From JBDRNO01 sp043811005 (GTDB lineage: Bacteria; Bacteroidota; Bacteroidia; NORP154), in the NCBI GenBank assembly GCA_043811005.1, contig JBDRNO010000192.1, positions 1-43,169 on the forward strand: a stretch of 43,169 nt of DNA. The letters run 5' to 3'. The notes under the pieces are model-generated. The model worked only from the letters and a program-made list of their open reading frames with translations, was not told where the DNA came from and ran no database searches. Positions 8,087-16,261 of the stretch are shown here, in pieces. The position numbers and the translations under genes were made by a program. Numbering within the stretch: the first letter of the stretch is position 1; each line of letters begins with the position of its first letter.

Positions 8087-9265
8087 CTAATTCAACAACT
8101 CAAATATTCCCGCAGCACCCTGTCCGGTTCCTATGCACATTGAAACCATTCCGTATTTTTGTTTTCTTCTTTTCATTTCATTAAGCAACTGAACCGTAAG
8201 CTTTGCTCCTGTACAGCCGAGGGGATGTCCGAGGGCGACAGCGCCTCCATTAACATTTATAATATCCTGATTTAGCCCCAGTTCTCTTATTACTGCTAAT
8301 GATTGACAAGCAAATGCTTCATTCAACTCAATGAGTTCAATATCTTCGGGTTTGAAACCCGCTTTTTTCAGGGCTTTGGGTATAGCTTCAACCGGACCAA
8401 TTCCCATGATCTTAGGGTTTACTCCTGCTACTGCATAAGTTACAAGTCGTGCTATTGGTTTTAGTTTCAATTCATTTACCATTTTCTCAGACATCACAAC
8501 TACAAATGCAGCTCCATCGGACATTTGAGATGCATTCCCTGCTGTAACCGATCCCTTTTCAGCAAAAACCGGCTTTAATTTGGCTAATCCTTCAATGCTT
8601 GTATCTTTTCTTGGTCCTTCATCAGTGTCAGCCACGTATTCCCTGGTCTGTTTCTTTTGGTTTTCTCCAAGGTAGTTTTCTTTAATGGTAATTGGCACGA
8701 TCTCCTCTTTGAACTTACCATCCTCAAAGGCTTTGATAGCTTTCATGTGGGAATTATAGGCAAACTCATCCTGATCTTCACGGTTTATTTCATACTTTTT
8801 GGCAAGAGCTTCGGCAGTTAATCCCATACCCCAATACCATCCGGGATTATTTTTGGCAACATCAGAATTGGGGACTATACGCCATCCCCCCATTGGTATT
8901 GCTGACATGCTTTCAGCACCACCGGCTATAATACATTCTGCCAGACCTGAATGGATCTTTGATGAGGCAATGGCAATTGACTCAAGACCTGATGCGCAAT
9001 AGCGGTTTACTGTCATGCCCGGTACTTTTTCAGTATCCAGGCTCATCAGTGAGATCAACCTTCCAATGTTAAGCCCTTGTTCTGCCTCTGGCATGGCATT
9101 CCCGACAATTACATCATCTATCCTTTCCTTATCGAGTTCAGGAAGTGACTTCATCAGGTGTTTTATCACATTAGCGCTGATATCATCAGGCCGGGTGAAA
9201 CGGAATTGCCCCCTTGGGGCTTTTCCAATTGCTGAACGGTTTGCAGCTACGATATATGCATCCAT
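8087..9265 (-). CDS. fadA: Acetyl-CoA acyltransferase (thiolase)
   Basis: This 392-residue thiolase performs the last step of a beta-oxidation turn, cleaving 3-ketoacyl-CoA with CoA. The nucleophile is Cys90 (NRYCASGLE). His347 lies in GGAVALGHPLGCTGAK and Cys377 in MCIGTGQGAA, so the catalytic triad is complete. NEAFACQ (315-321) is another family signature. The length matches FadA/AcaA-type enzymes. It lies 102 bp downstream of the hydratase/dehydrogenase fusion on the same strand, with only short AT-rich direct repeats and a palindrome (9311-9328) between, so cotranscription is likely. A degradative rather than biosynthetic role is inferred from the neighbours. Confidence 0.94.
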   Translation of the reverse strand: MDAYIVAANRSAIGKAPRGQFRFTRPDDISANVIKHLMKSLPELDKERIDDVIVGNAMPEAEQGLNIGRLISLMSLDTEKVPGMTVNRYCASGLESIAIASSKIHSGLAECIIAGGAESMSAIPMGGWRIVPNSDVAKNNPGWYWGMGLTAEALAKKYEINREDQDEFAYNSHMKAIKAFEDGKFKEEIVPITIKENYLGENQKKQTREYVADTDEGPRKDTSIEGLAKLKPVFAEKGSVTAGNASQMSDGAAFVVVMSEKMVNELKLKPIARLVTYAVAGVNPKIMGIGPVEAIPKALKKAGFKPEDIELIELNEAFACQSLAVIRELGLNQDIINVNGGAVALGHPLGCTGAKLTVQLLNEMKRRKQKYGMVSMCIGTGQGAAGIFELLN

Positions 9266-9310
9266 AATATTTTAAATTTATGATTTTAGATTTATGATTT
9301 CAGATTTACG

Positions 9311-9328
9311 ATCCGATAGCTATCGGAT
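9311..9328. repeat. 18-bp perfect palindrome ATCCGATAGCTATCGGAT
   Basis: The palindrome is fully self-complementary. A copy with one extra base (AATCCGATAGCTATTCGGATT) is at 23526-23546. The flanks hold tandem ATTTATGATTTTAGATTTA-like repeats and a CGTCATT duplication. Its position between two genes of one operon argues against a strong terminator. Confidence 0.65.
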
Positions 9329-9367
9329 TTGGATTAACGATATAGAATTCGTCATTCGTCATTTTTC

Positions 9368-11773
9368 TTAGTTTCTTAATATTTTCCCTTTATTAATAAG
9401 ACTCTCCAACCTTTCGAGTGTTTTTTTCTCGGTACAAAGAGACAGAAAAGCTTCCCTCTCCAGATCCAGAAGGTATTGTTCGGAAACTTCAGTAGGAGCG
9501 GAGAGGTCGCCACCGCACAAGACCCATCCGAGTTTTTCGGAGATCTTTTTGTCATGCTCCGAAATATAATTACCTGCCATCATCGAATCACTTCCTACAT
9601 AAACGATCCCCAATCCCTGCTTGCCCAATACCCTTATATCTTTTCTACGTATTGGTTTGGTATAGCCGGCTTCTGACAGTAGAATTGCGCTTTCTTTTGC
9701 TTCGGCTATCTGCCTGCTTCTGTTGATAGTGATCTTGTCGCGTCCTCTTATGAGATGACCCAGCTCAAATGCCTCTTCTGCCGAAGTTGATACTTTCGCC
9801 TGTCCGATGGTCATGAAAGTGTTTATTAACGCATTTGTTTCAACATCACCTTGTTTCAGACTATCAGAAAACCTCACTGCAAATTCTTTCGTTCCCCCAC
9901 CAGCAGGGATGAGACCAACACCGAATTCAACCAATCCCATGTATGTTTCAGCGTGGGCTTGAACTTTGTCTGCATGCAGGCAAAGTTCGCATCCACCTCC
10001 TAAAGCTAAATTGTGAGGAGCAACAATAACCGGTATTGAAGAATATCGAACGCGCATCATAGTATTCTGAAACGATCTTATCGCCATTTCGAGCTCATCG
10101 TATTCCTGCTCTACCGCGAACATAAAGATCATTGCCACATTAGCGCCAGCTGAAAAATGTTCACCTTCATTAGCTATAACTATTCCCCTGAAGTCCTTTT
10201 CGGCAGTATCAATTGCCTTGTTAATTCCCTCAAGGATCTCACCTCCTATGGTGTTCATCTTTGAATGGAACTCAAGGTTAATAATTCCATCACCTATATC
10301 AGTAATTGTAGTGCCGGAATTTTTCCAGATAGTTTTATTACTTCGTATGTTGTCGAGTATAATAAAATCTTCAATCCCGGGAATGTTCTTATATGATTTG
10401 CTTTTAATATCATAGAACTGCCTGCATCCGTTATCCAATTTATAGAAAGATTTGGCATCACCCTCAAGCATGTCATAAATCCACTTTGCTGGTTTATTGC
10501 CTGCTTCTTCCATGGCTTTTACAGTATTTTTTAAGTCCACTGTGTCCCATGCTTCAAACGGTCCGAGTTCCCATCCGAAGCCAGTTTTTAGGGCATCATC
10601 AATTTTGTATATCTCATCGGAAATTTCAGTAATGCGATTAGAAACATACTGAAACAAACCGTAAAAAGATGACCTGTAAAATTCCCCGGCTTTATCTTTT
10701 CCTTGCATGAGCATCCCCATCCTTTTTCTCAGGTCATCAACCGGTTTGGTCATCTCTAGGGTAGGAAAGCGCACCTTTTGTTTTGGTATATATTCCAATG
10801 TCTTCAGGTCTAAGGATAGTATCTGGCTCTTACCCTTATCATCCTTGATCTTTTTGTAAAACCCCTGTTTTGATTTAGCTCCCAGCCAGCCCTTTTCAAC
10901 CATTTTGGAAATATACCCAGGCATTTCAAATAAGTGATGTTCTTCATCTTCAGGACAATTTTCTTTCAGACCGTCAGCTACATGGACCAAAGTGTCTAAT
11001 CCGACCAGGTCACAGGTTCTGAAAGTAGCTGATTTAGGCCTTCCCAAGACGGGCCCTGTTAATTTATCCACTTCATCAACATTTAATCCCATTTCATCAA
11101 TCTTGTGGAATAAAGCCATTATACTATATACACCAATCCTGTTAGCAATGAAAGCGGGCGTATCTTTGCAGAGCACAGGGGTCTTTCCAAGATATAAGTC
11201 GCCATAGTGCATCAGAAAATCAATAACCGTTTGATCGGTTTTAGGAGATGGGATGATTTCCATAAGTTTCAGGTATCTTGGAGGATTAAAAAAATGTGTT
11301 CCGCAGAAATGTTTTTGGAAATCCTCACTCCTGCCTTCGAGCATTGTATGAATGGGTATACCTGATGTATTGGTTGTTATCAATGTTCCGGGTTTCCTGT
11401 ACTTTTCTACATTTTCAAAGACTATCTTTTTGATGTCTAACCGTTCGATTACAACTTCAATAATCCAGTCGCAATCTGCAATACCTTTCATATTATCTTC
11501 AAAGTTGCCCGTAGTTATCCTGCAGGCAAACTTCTTGCTGTAAATAGGAGATGGATTGGATTTTAAGGCAAATTGAAGAGAATCGTTGACAATCCTGTTG
11601 CGGACTGCCTTATCTTCAAGGGTTTTGCCTGTTGCTTTTTCTTTTTCATTCAATTCTTTAGGTACGATATCCAGCAGTAATACTTCAACCCCTATGTTCG
11701 CAAAATGACATGCGATAGCGGAGCCCATTACTCCTGAACCAAGAATCGCTACTTTATTTATTTTTCGTTTCAT
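9368..11773 (-). CDS. fadB: 3-hydroxyacyl-CoA dehydrogenase / enoyl-CoA hydratase fusion
   Basis: This 801-residue bifunctional enzyme covers the middle two steps of beta-oxidation. Unlike E. coli FadB, the dehydrogenase comes first. The Rossmann fold with GSGVMG (12-17) is followed by catalytic Ser137, His160 (GTHFFNPP), Glu172 and Asn211 (IANRIG), with dehydrogenase C-terminal domains to about 430. The crotonase domain (about 490-690) has HFSAGANV at 539-546 and Glu595 (GGGCEL) and Glu616 (GLVEFGVGLIP) as the two catalytic glutamates. All catalytic residues are present. It starts 56 bp after the marR stop codon on the same strand. The symbol is by function; fadJ or 'FadN-like' would fit equally, as FadN shares this domain order. 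Confidence 0.93.
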   Translation of the reverse strand: MKRKINKVAILGSGVMGSAIACHFANIGVEVLLLDIVPKELNEKEKATGKTLEDKAVRNRIVNDSLQFALKSNPSPIYSKKFACRITTGNFEDNMKGIADCDWIIEVVIERLDIKKIVFENVEKYRKPGTLITTNTSGIPIHTMLEGRSEDFQKHFCGTHFFNPPRYLKLMEIIPSPKTDQTVIDFLMHYGDLYLGKTPVLCKDTPAFIANRIGVYSIMALFHKIDEMGLNVDEVDKLTGPVLGRPKSATFRTCDLVGLDTLVHVADGLKENCPEDEEHHLFEMPGYISKMVEKGWLGAKSKQGFYKKIKDDKGKSQILSLDLKTLEYIPKQKVRFPTLEMTKPVDDLRKRMGMLMQGKDKAGEFYRSSFYGLFQYVSNRITEISDEIYKIDDALKTGFGWELGPFEAWDTVDLKNTVKAMEEAGNKPAKWIYDMLEGDAKSFYKLDNGCRQFYDIKSKSYKNIPGIEDFIILDNIRSNKTIWKNSGTTITDIGDGIINLEFHSKMNTIGGEILEGINKAIDTAEKDFRGIVIANEGEHFSAGANVAMIFMFAVEQEYDELEMAIRSFQNTMMRVRYSSIPVIVAPHNLALGGGCELCLHADKVQAHAETYMGLVEFGVGLIPAGGGTKEFAVRFSDSLKQGDVETNALINTFMTIGQAKVSTSAEEAFELGHLIRGRDKITINRSRQIAEAKESAILLSEAGYTKPIRRKDIRVLGKQGLGIVYVGSDSMMAGNYISEHDKKISEKLGWVLCGGDLSAPTEVSEQYLLDLEREAFLSLCTEKKTLERLESLINKGKILRN

Positions 11774-11829
11774 AATTATTTTTTTTTGTATATAAATTTT
11801 TATGTTTTAAGTAAAATTGATTTCAAAAT

Positions 11830-12255
11830 TTATGTATTTTCTAAAATTCCATTAAGTTGGTTTATAATCTTAAAAAAGTCTTTCAGCTTGTTTTCCGGAA
11901 TTTTTTTCCGCACTGCTAAATTAAATTTAATTACTGTTTCTTTTGAAATTTCTCTTTTCTCTTTTCCTAACTCGGTCAAAAAAATACGAACCGTTCTTCT
12001 ATCTTCCTTGCCGGATTCACGGTATATCAATCCTTTCTCTTCCATGGATTTAAGCATACGGGTAAGACTTCTCGGCTCCATCCCCATTTTGGGTCCCAGT
12101 TTGGTTGAAGGAGTTCCTTCTTCCAAATCAATATTTAGTAATGTATAGCCAACAGACATGGTTGAATCATATTTTGCAGCTTTACTGTTGTAATAACGTG
12201 CAATCCTGTGCCATGCCCAGCGAATATTGAAATCTATGGTTTCTTCGGGTTTCAT
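11830..12255 (-). CDS. MarR-family transcriptional regulator
   Basis: This is a 141-residue winged-helix protein. The recognition helix region LGPKMGMEPRSLTRMLKSME and the wing GLIYRESGKEDRRTVRIFLTELGKE are characteristic of MarR. It is the first gene of the beta-oxidation block. Bacteroidota often place a MarR protein in front of these genes, and acyl-CoA-responsive repression is the likely role, though the ligand is an inference. A perfect TTATGC/GCATAA inverted repeat lies 36 bp before its start codon and could be its own operator. Confidence 0.88.
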   Translation of the reverse strand: MKPEETIDFNIRWAWHRIARYYNSKAAKYDSTMSVGYTLLNIDLEEGTPSTKLGPKMGMEPRSLTRMLKSMEEKGLIYRESGKEDRRTVRIFLTELGKEKREISKETVIKFNLAVRKKIPENKLKDFFKIINQLNGILENT

Positions 12256-12272
12256 ACTTGTAAAATCCAGTG

Positions 12273-12304
12273 CAAATATAAATAAAAATGTTATGCGTGC
12301 ATAA
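12273..12304 (-). promoter_or_regulatory. Putative marR promoter and MarR operator
   Basis: On the minus strand TATATTTG (12280-12273) fits the TAnnTTTG -7 element, 18 bp before the marR ATG. Immediately upstream, TTATGCGTGCATAA (12291-12304) has 6-bp perfect arms, like known MarR operators. It occupies the place where the -33 box should be, and no good TTTG is visible there. Binding would block RNA polymerase, giving autorepression of the operon. This is inference from layout. Confidence 0.45.
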
Positions 12305-12394
12305 TATTTTAAAAAAATTTATTATTGTTAAATTTTTTTAATTTTGGTAAAAAATAAATAGTGATAATTAGTAAAAATTCGTGTAATTAGTGGC

Positions 12395-12413
12395 ATCCGC
12401 CAGACTGGCGGAT
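12395..12413. repeat. Palindrome ATCCGCCAGACTGGCGGAT
   Basis: Two 9-bp perfect arms surround a single A. It belongs to the same type as the palindrome at 8056-8071 and lies in the divergent gap between marR and the saccharopine dehydrogenase-like gene. Confidence 0.65.
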
Positions 12414-12496
12414 TAATAAATTTGCGAAGCTATCTTCTTTGTCTTGGAATTTCAAAAGTTGTTTCTTAATAAAATTACTTTTAAATATTTTCGCAA

Positions 12497-13651
12497 ATGA
12501 ACTCAAAAAAGTTTCCTATGAAAATAATCGTACTCGGTGCAGGAATGGTTGGTAAAGCAATTGCAATAGATCTTAGCAAAAACTTTAATGTCACTTCCGC
12601 AGATAATAATAAGGAATCATTGAAATTGCTGCATCAAAATTACCTGATAAAAACAAAACAATTTGACATATCAAATAAGCGGCTTTTAGGTGAAGCGCTG
12701 AAAGAATTCGACCTTGCGGTTTGTGCAGTACCCGGATTTATGGGTTTTGAGACCTTAAAAACAATTATCGAAGCTAAAAAAAATGTGGTTGATATATCAT
12801 TCTTCCCGGAGAACGCATTAGAATTAAATACCCTTGCAAAGAGGAATGGTATTACAGCAATTGTTGATTGTGGTGTAGCACCCGGGATGGACAACATCAT
12901 ACTCGGTTATTATGACACAAAAATGAAGGTTGATTTTTTCGAGTGCCTGGTAGGCGGATTGCCCAAGGTCCACAAGTTTCCGTACGAATACAAAGCCCCC
13001 TTCTCCCCTATTGATGTAATTGAAGAATACACCCGTCCTGCAAGATACGTAGAGGATGGATGTATAGTAACAAAACCAGCCCTTACCGATATCGAAACGG
13101 TTGAATTTAAAGAAGCAGGGATGCTGGAATCATTCAATACCGATGGTTTAAGGACACTGCTATATACCATGAGGCACATTCCTGATATGAAAGAAAAAAC
13201 CCTGAGACATCCGGGTCACATCGAATTTATAAAGGCATTGAAAGGCAGCGGATTTTTCGATAAGGAAAAAATTAATGTTGGCAACACGGAGATCAGCCCG
13301 CTTGAATTTTCTTCAAAAGTATTGATCTCGCAGTGGAAATTCGAGCACGGAGAAGAAGAATTTACTGTGATGAGAGTAACCATAAGGGGAAAAGATAAGG
13401 ATCAAAGAAAGGAAATTATCTATACCCTTTACGATGAATACGACCAGGTCACTGAAATGTCATCCATGGCAAGGACAACGGGTTATACCTGCACTGCGGC
13501 AGTAAATTTATTATCAGAGGGGTTGTTTAAAAAAAAAGGCGTATTCCCTCCTGAACTCATCGGCAGGCACCCTGGATGTTTTAAGTTTTTTCTTGATTAT
13601 TTAAAAGAAAGGAATGTGGTTTACTGCAAGAAAGAAAAATTTCTTAAATAA
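12497..13651 (+). CDS. Saccharopine dehydrogenase-like oxidoreductase
   Basis: The N-terminus IIVLGAGMVGKAIAIDL is an NAD(P)-binding Rossmann motif (GxGxxG). The following SADNNKESLKLL and the DCGVAPGMDNIILG segment (about 125-137) are typical of saccharopine/lysine 6-dehydrogenase-family enzymes. The 384-residue length fits. The reaction cannot be assigned from sequence: lysine 6-dehydrogenase, saccharopine reductase or carboxynorspermidine synthase-type activity are all possible. An alternative start is Met8 at 12518, which places the Rossmann fold closer to the N-terminus. It converges on parA with only 14 bp between stop codons. Confidence 0.85.
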   Translation: MNSKKFPMKIIVLGAGMVGKAIAIDLSKNFNVTSADNNKESLKLLHQNYLIKTKQFDISNKRLLGEALKEFDLAVCAVPGFMGFETLKTIIEAKKNVVDISFFPENALELNTLAKRNGITAIVDCGVAPGMDNIILGYYDTKMKVDFFECLVGGLPKVHKFPYEYKAPFSPIDVIEEYTRPARYVEDGCIVTKPALTDIETVEFKEAGMLESFNTDGLRTLLYTMRHIPDMKEKTLRHPGHIEFIKALKGSGFFDKEKINVGNTEISPLEFSSKVLISQWKFEHGEEEFTVMRVTIRGKDKDQRKEIIYTLYDEYDQVTEMSSMARTTGYTCTAAVNLLSEGLFKKKGVFPPELIGRHPGCFKFFLDYLKERNVVYCKKEKFLK

Positions 13652-13665
13652 TTAATGCTTGTCTA

Positions 13666-14472
13666 TTATATCACATCAACAATTTTTTCTTCCTGAGTTA
13701 TTCTGGTCAACTGATTTTTTTGCAATAATTCACGGGCGAGGTTGAGATAATTGACAGCTCCGCGGCAGCCTGCATCGTGCATGATTATGGTTTGTCCGAA
13801 ACTCGGGGCTTCTCCCAGGCGGGTGTTCCTTTGAATGATAGTATTAAAGACCATTTGCTGAAAATGGGTTTTAACTTCTTCCACAATCTGGTTGGATAAT
13901 CTCAGCCGTATATCATACATAGTTAATAAGAAGCCCTCAATTTCCAATGCGGGATTTAATTTTGTTTGTATGATCCTGATAGTATTAAGTAATTTACCCA
14001 ATCCTTCTAAAGCAAAATATTCACATTGTACGGGTATTATCACAGAATCGGCAGCAGTCAAAGCATTAATGGTTATCAGTCCCAAAGAGGGTGAACAGTC
14101 AATTATCACAAACTCATAATTATCTGCAATCTTATCCAATGCCATTTTCATCATCCTTTCGCGGTTTGGGAGATTTATCATTTCAATTTCCGCGCCTACC
14201 AGATCAATATGTGCCGGGATAAGATCGAGATTAGGGGTATGGGTATTTAAAATAATATCCTTTGGTTCAGTTTCATATATTATACATTCATAAATACTGG
14301 TTTTAATATTCTTATGATTAAAACCCAAACCGGATGTTGCATTTGCCTGTGGGTCAGCATCGACCAACAGCGTTTTGTGTTCCAATACGGCTAAACTGGC
14401 AGCAAGATTTATGGCTGTAGTGGTTTTCCCAACTCCTCCTTTTTGATTGGCTATGGCTATTATTTTGCTCAT
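13666..14472 (-). CDS. parA: ParA-type partition ATPase
   Basis: The protein has 268 residues. The deviant Walker A KGGVGKTT (11-18) with the signature lysine, LLVDADPQ (Walker A') and VIIDCSPSLGL (Walker B) identify a Soj/ParA chromosome-partition ATPase. The protein lacks the N-terminal DNA-binding extension of plasmid type Ia ParAs, so it is of the chromosomal type. In most Bacteroidota parB follows directly. Here the gene ends 14 bp from a converging metabolic gene, so parB must lie elsewhere. It lies 28 bp downstream of the MBL-fold hydrolase and is probably cotranscribed with it. Confidence 0.92.
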   Translation of the reverse strand: MSKIIAIANQKGGVGKTTTAINLAASLAVLEHKTLLVDADPQANATSGLGFNHKNIKTSIYECIIYETEPKDIILNTHTPNLDLIPAHIDLVGAEIEMINLPNRERMMKMALDKIADNYEFVIIDCSPSLGLITINALTAADSVIIPVQCEYFALEGLGKLLNTIRIIQTKLNPALEIEGFLLTMYDIRLRLSNQIVEEVKTHFQQMVFNTIIQRNTRLGEAPSFGQTIIMHDAGCRGAVNYLNLARELLQKNQLTRITQEEKIVDVI

Positions 14473-14500
14473 TAATTTACGAAATTATGTTATAAATTTT

Positions 14501-15181
14501 TCAGATGTCAATACTATCTCCAATCTCCATGAGAGTTAACTCTTTGCCGGCATTTGAGAATTTTTCCTTTGCTGCATTCTTGTCAATTACAATAAAGCCA
14601 AAGGTATCGTAATGCATTCCTATTATCTTATTGCACTTAATGAAATCAGCAGCTATCACGGCATCGTTAATTCCCATGGTAAAGTTATCGCCAATAGGCA
14701 AGAAGGCGAAATCTATCTTTTCATAATCGCCTATCAGTTTCATATCGTAAGTGAGAGCAGTGTCTCCAGCGTGATAGAAGCTGCCTTTGGATGACTTGAC
14801 GACAAACCCAACCGGGTTTCCGCCATAGGTGCCATCAGGAAGAACGCTGGAGTGAATAGCATTTACTATTTTAACTCTTCCGAAATCGAATTTCCATTCA
14901 CCACCATGATTCATGGGCTGTCCTTTCACAATACCCTGGCTGCCAAACCAAGTTACGATCTCGTAGTTAGATATAATTGTTGCACCTGTTCTTTTAGCTA
15001 TGCTTACTGCATCGGCCAGGTGGTCTTCATGACCGTGAGATATTAAGATATAGTCAGCTTTGATAGCGTTTATATCAATATTTTTCGCTATTTCGTTGGG
15101 CGAGATGAAAGGATCAAAAAGCAAATGCTTCCCATTAACCTCTACGCTTAAACATGCATGTCCGTAATATGTTATTTTCAT
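14501..15181 (-). CDS. Metal-dependent hydrolase, UPF0173 MBL-fold family
   Basis: This 226-residue metallo-beta-lactamase-fold protein has the HxHxDH metal motif (His49, His51, Asp53, His54 in SHGHEDH). Further metal ligands are expected in HAGDTAL and in the C-terminal GMHYDTF segment. Opening residues MKITYYGHACLSVE are typical of the UPF0173/YtkL family (beta-lactamase-like L). The substrate is unknown for most members. Nothing in the neighbourhood (ParA downstream) points to one. Confidence 0.88.
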   Translation of the reverse strand: MKITYYGHACLSVEVNGKHLLFDPFISPNEIAKNIDINAIKADYILISHGHEDHLADAVSIAKRTGATIISNYEIVTWFGSQGIVKGQPMNHGGEWKFDFGRVKIVNAIHSSVLPDGTYGGNPVGFVVKSSKGSFYHAGDTALTYDMKLIGDYEKIDFAFLPIGDNFTMGINDAVIAADFIKCNKIIGMHYDTFGFIVIDKNAAKEKFSNAGKELTLMEIGDSIDI

Positions 15182-15433
15182 TTTTTAGATTTAAAAATGA
15201 ATAATTGTATTAATTAATAATATCTAAATTTCAATGTTTAATAAAATTACTGTGTTATGTTCTAAAAATTACACTAAATAACAAACTACGAAATTATGAC
15301 ATATGCAATCATTTTCCTATAATGTTACAGATAAACTTTTAAACAATTTTCTGTTAAATTAACCTGAAAAATTCATGGGATATAAGAATAAGGTAAATTT
15401 ATACCATATTTTCATAATGCACTTTATGGAATT
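15182..15433. other. AT-rich gap without visible gene
   Basis: The gap between the hydrolase start and the terminator at 15434 is very AT-rich. No convincing open frame, RNA gene or repeat was seen. It must hold the promoter of the hydrolase-parA pair, but no clean TAnnTTTG could be picked; TAATTTCG-like near-matches occur around 15291-15298. Confidence 0.5.
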
Positions 15434-15479
15434 AAAAAACCCCGTTCTTCTATGCATATTCGAAGGAACGGGGCTTTTT
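15434..15479 (-). terminator. Rho-independent terminator of the PUR gene
   Basis: CCCCGTTC with TTC (15440-15450) pairs with GAAGGAACGGGG (15462-15473), one base being bulged. Read on the minus strand the stem ends in a run of T. It lies 41 bp past the stop codon of the PUR-domain gene. Confidence 0.85.
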
Positions 15480-15519
15480 GCCTATTAGATAAAACCTATT
15501 CGTTTTCTGTCTTTATAGT

Positions 15520-16095
15520 TTACTCCTTGGCTAAAGCTTCTGAGGATAGCTCTTTCTCTTCTTTTTCTTCAGGAGATTCCACTGTTGCTTCGGGTATTAC
15601 TTGCTGTTGTGCTTCTTCTTTTATTTCTGAAACTTCACCCAAATCCTCAAAACTCACATCAGTAAATTCATTGGTTTCGGCAGCTTTCGCGGTTTCTTCA
15701 AATTTTTCCTCAACTGGCTTTTCTTCAGTTTTCCCTTCAGTTTCATTGGCAGCAACACTAACGGGTTCTCCCTTTTGTGGACTGGTAATCTTTTCTTCAC
15801 CTTCAGAAATGCCTCTTATGGGTATTTCACCCTTTTCCCTTATTATGAAATCCATCACTTCGTTTAATCTGTTTGAAAATTTCTCAAAATCTTCCTTATA
15901 CAAAAATATCCTGTGCTTTTCATAATGAAAAGTACCGTCATCATTATAACGCCTCGTACTTTCTGTAATTGTGAGATAGTAGTCATCAGCTCTTGTTGTT
16001 TTTACGTCAAAGAAATACGTTCTCTTTCCTGCCCTGACGTACCTAGAGAAGACATCATCTCTTTCGTTTCTTCCGGTTGCTTCCTTGGTTTCCAT
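15520..16095 (-). CDS. PUR-family (DUF3276) nucleic-acid-binding protein
   Basis: The first 95 residues or so carry the bacterial PUR-alpha-like domain: VFSRYVRAGKRTYFFDVKTT and the IFLYKEDFEKFSNRLNEVM block. This fold binds single-stranded DNA or RNA in Bacteroidota and Borrelia homologues. The remaining half, of 191 residues in all, is a low-complexity acidic tail (Glu-rich, with Pro, Thr and Ala). It has its own promoter and terminator and is a monocistronic unit. A role in RNA or ssDNA metabolism is known for the family, but no specific target can be read here. Confidence 0.88.
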   Translation of the reverse strand: METKEATGRNERDDVFSRYVRAGKRTYFFDVKTTRADDYYLTITESTRRYNDDGTFHYEKHRIFLYKEDFEKFSNRLNEVMDFIIREKGEIPIRGISEGEEKITSPQKGEPVSVAANETEGKTEEKPVEEKFEETAKAAETNEFTDVSFEDLGEVSEIKEEAQQQVIPEATVESPEEKEEKELSSEALAKE

Positions 16096-16183
16096 CGTTT
16101 AATAAATTTAGCCTGCCTCTATACCCTATCGCATAAATCGACAGACGAGTTAATAATTCCGTTTAATTAATACTTCTTCGGCA

Positions 16184-16215
16184 CAAAACTATGAAATTTA
16201 GTAAAAAGGAGCAAA
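16184..16215 (-). promoter_or_regulatory. Strong consensus promoter of the PUR gene
   Basis: On the minus strand TTTG (16215-16212), 20 bp and TAGTTTTG (16191-16184) give a full match to the Bacteroidota TTTG-N19-21-TAnnTTTG consensus. Predicted transcripts would have a leader of about 80 nt before the PUR start codon. Confidence 0.65.
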
Positions 16216-16261
16216 TAATTATTTATGATTTGATGCTTGAATTTTGAAATTAAAAATGGTC

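Noticed and set aside
9015..9275. Overlapping antisense frame over the thiolase gene
   Set aside because: Low-complexity shadow of a conserved gene; no family motif and no promoter.
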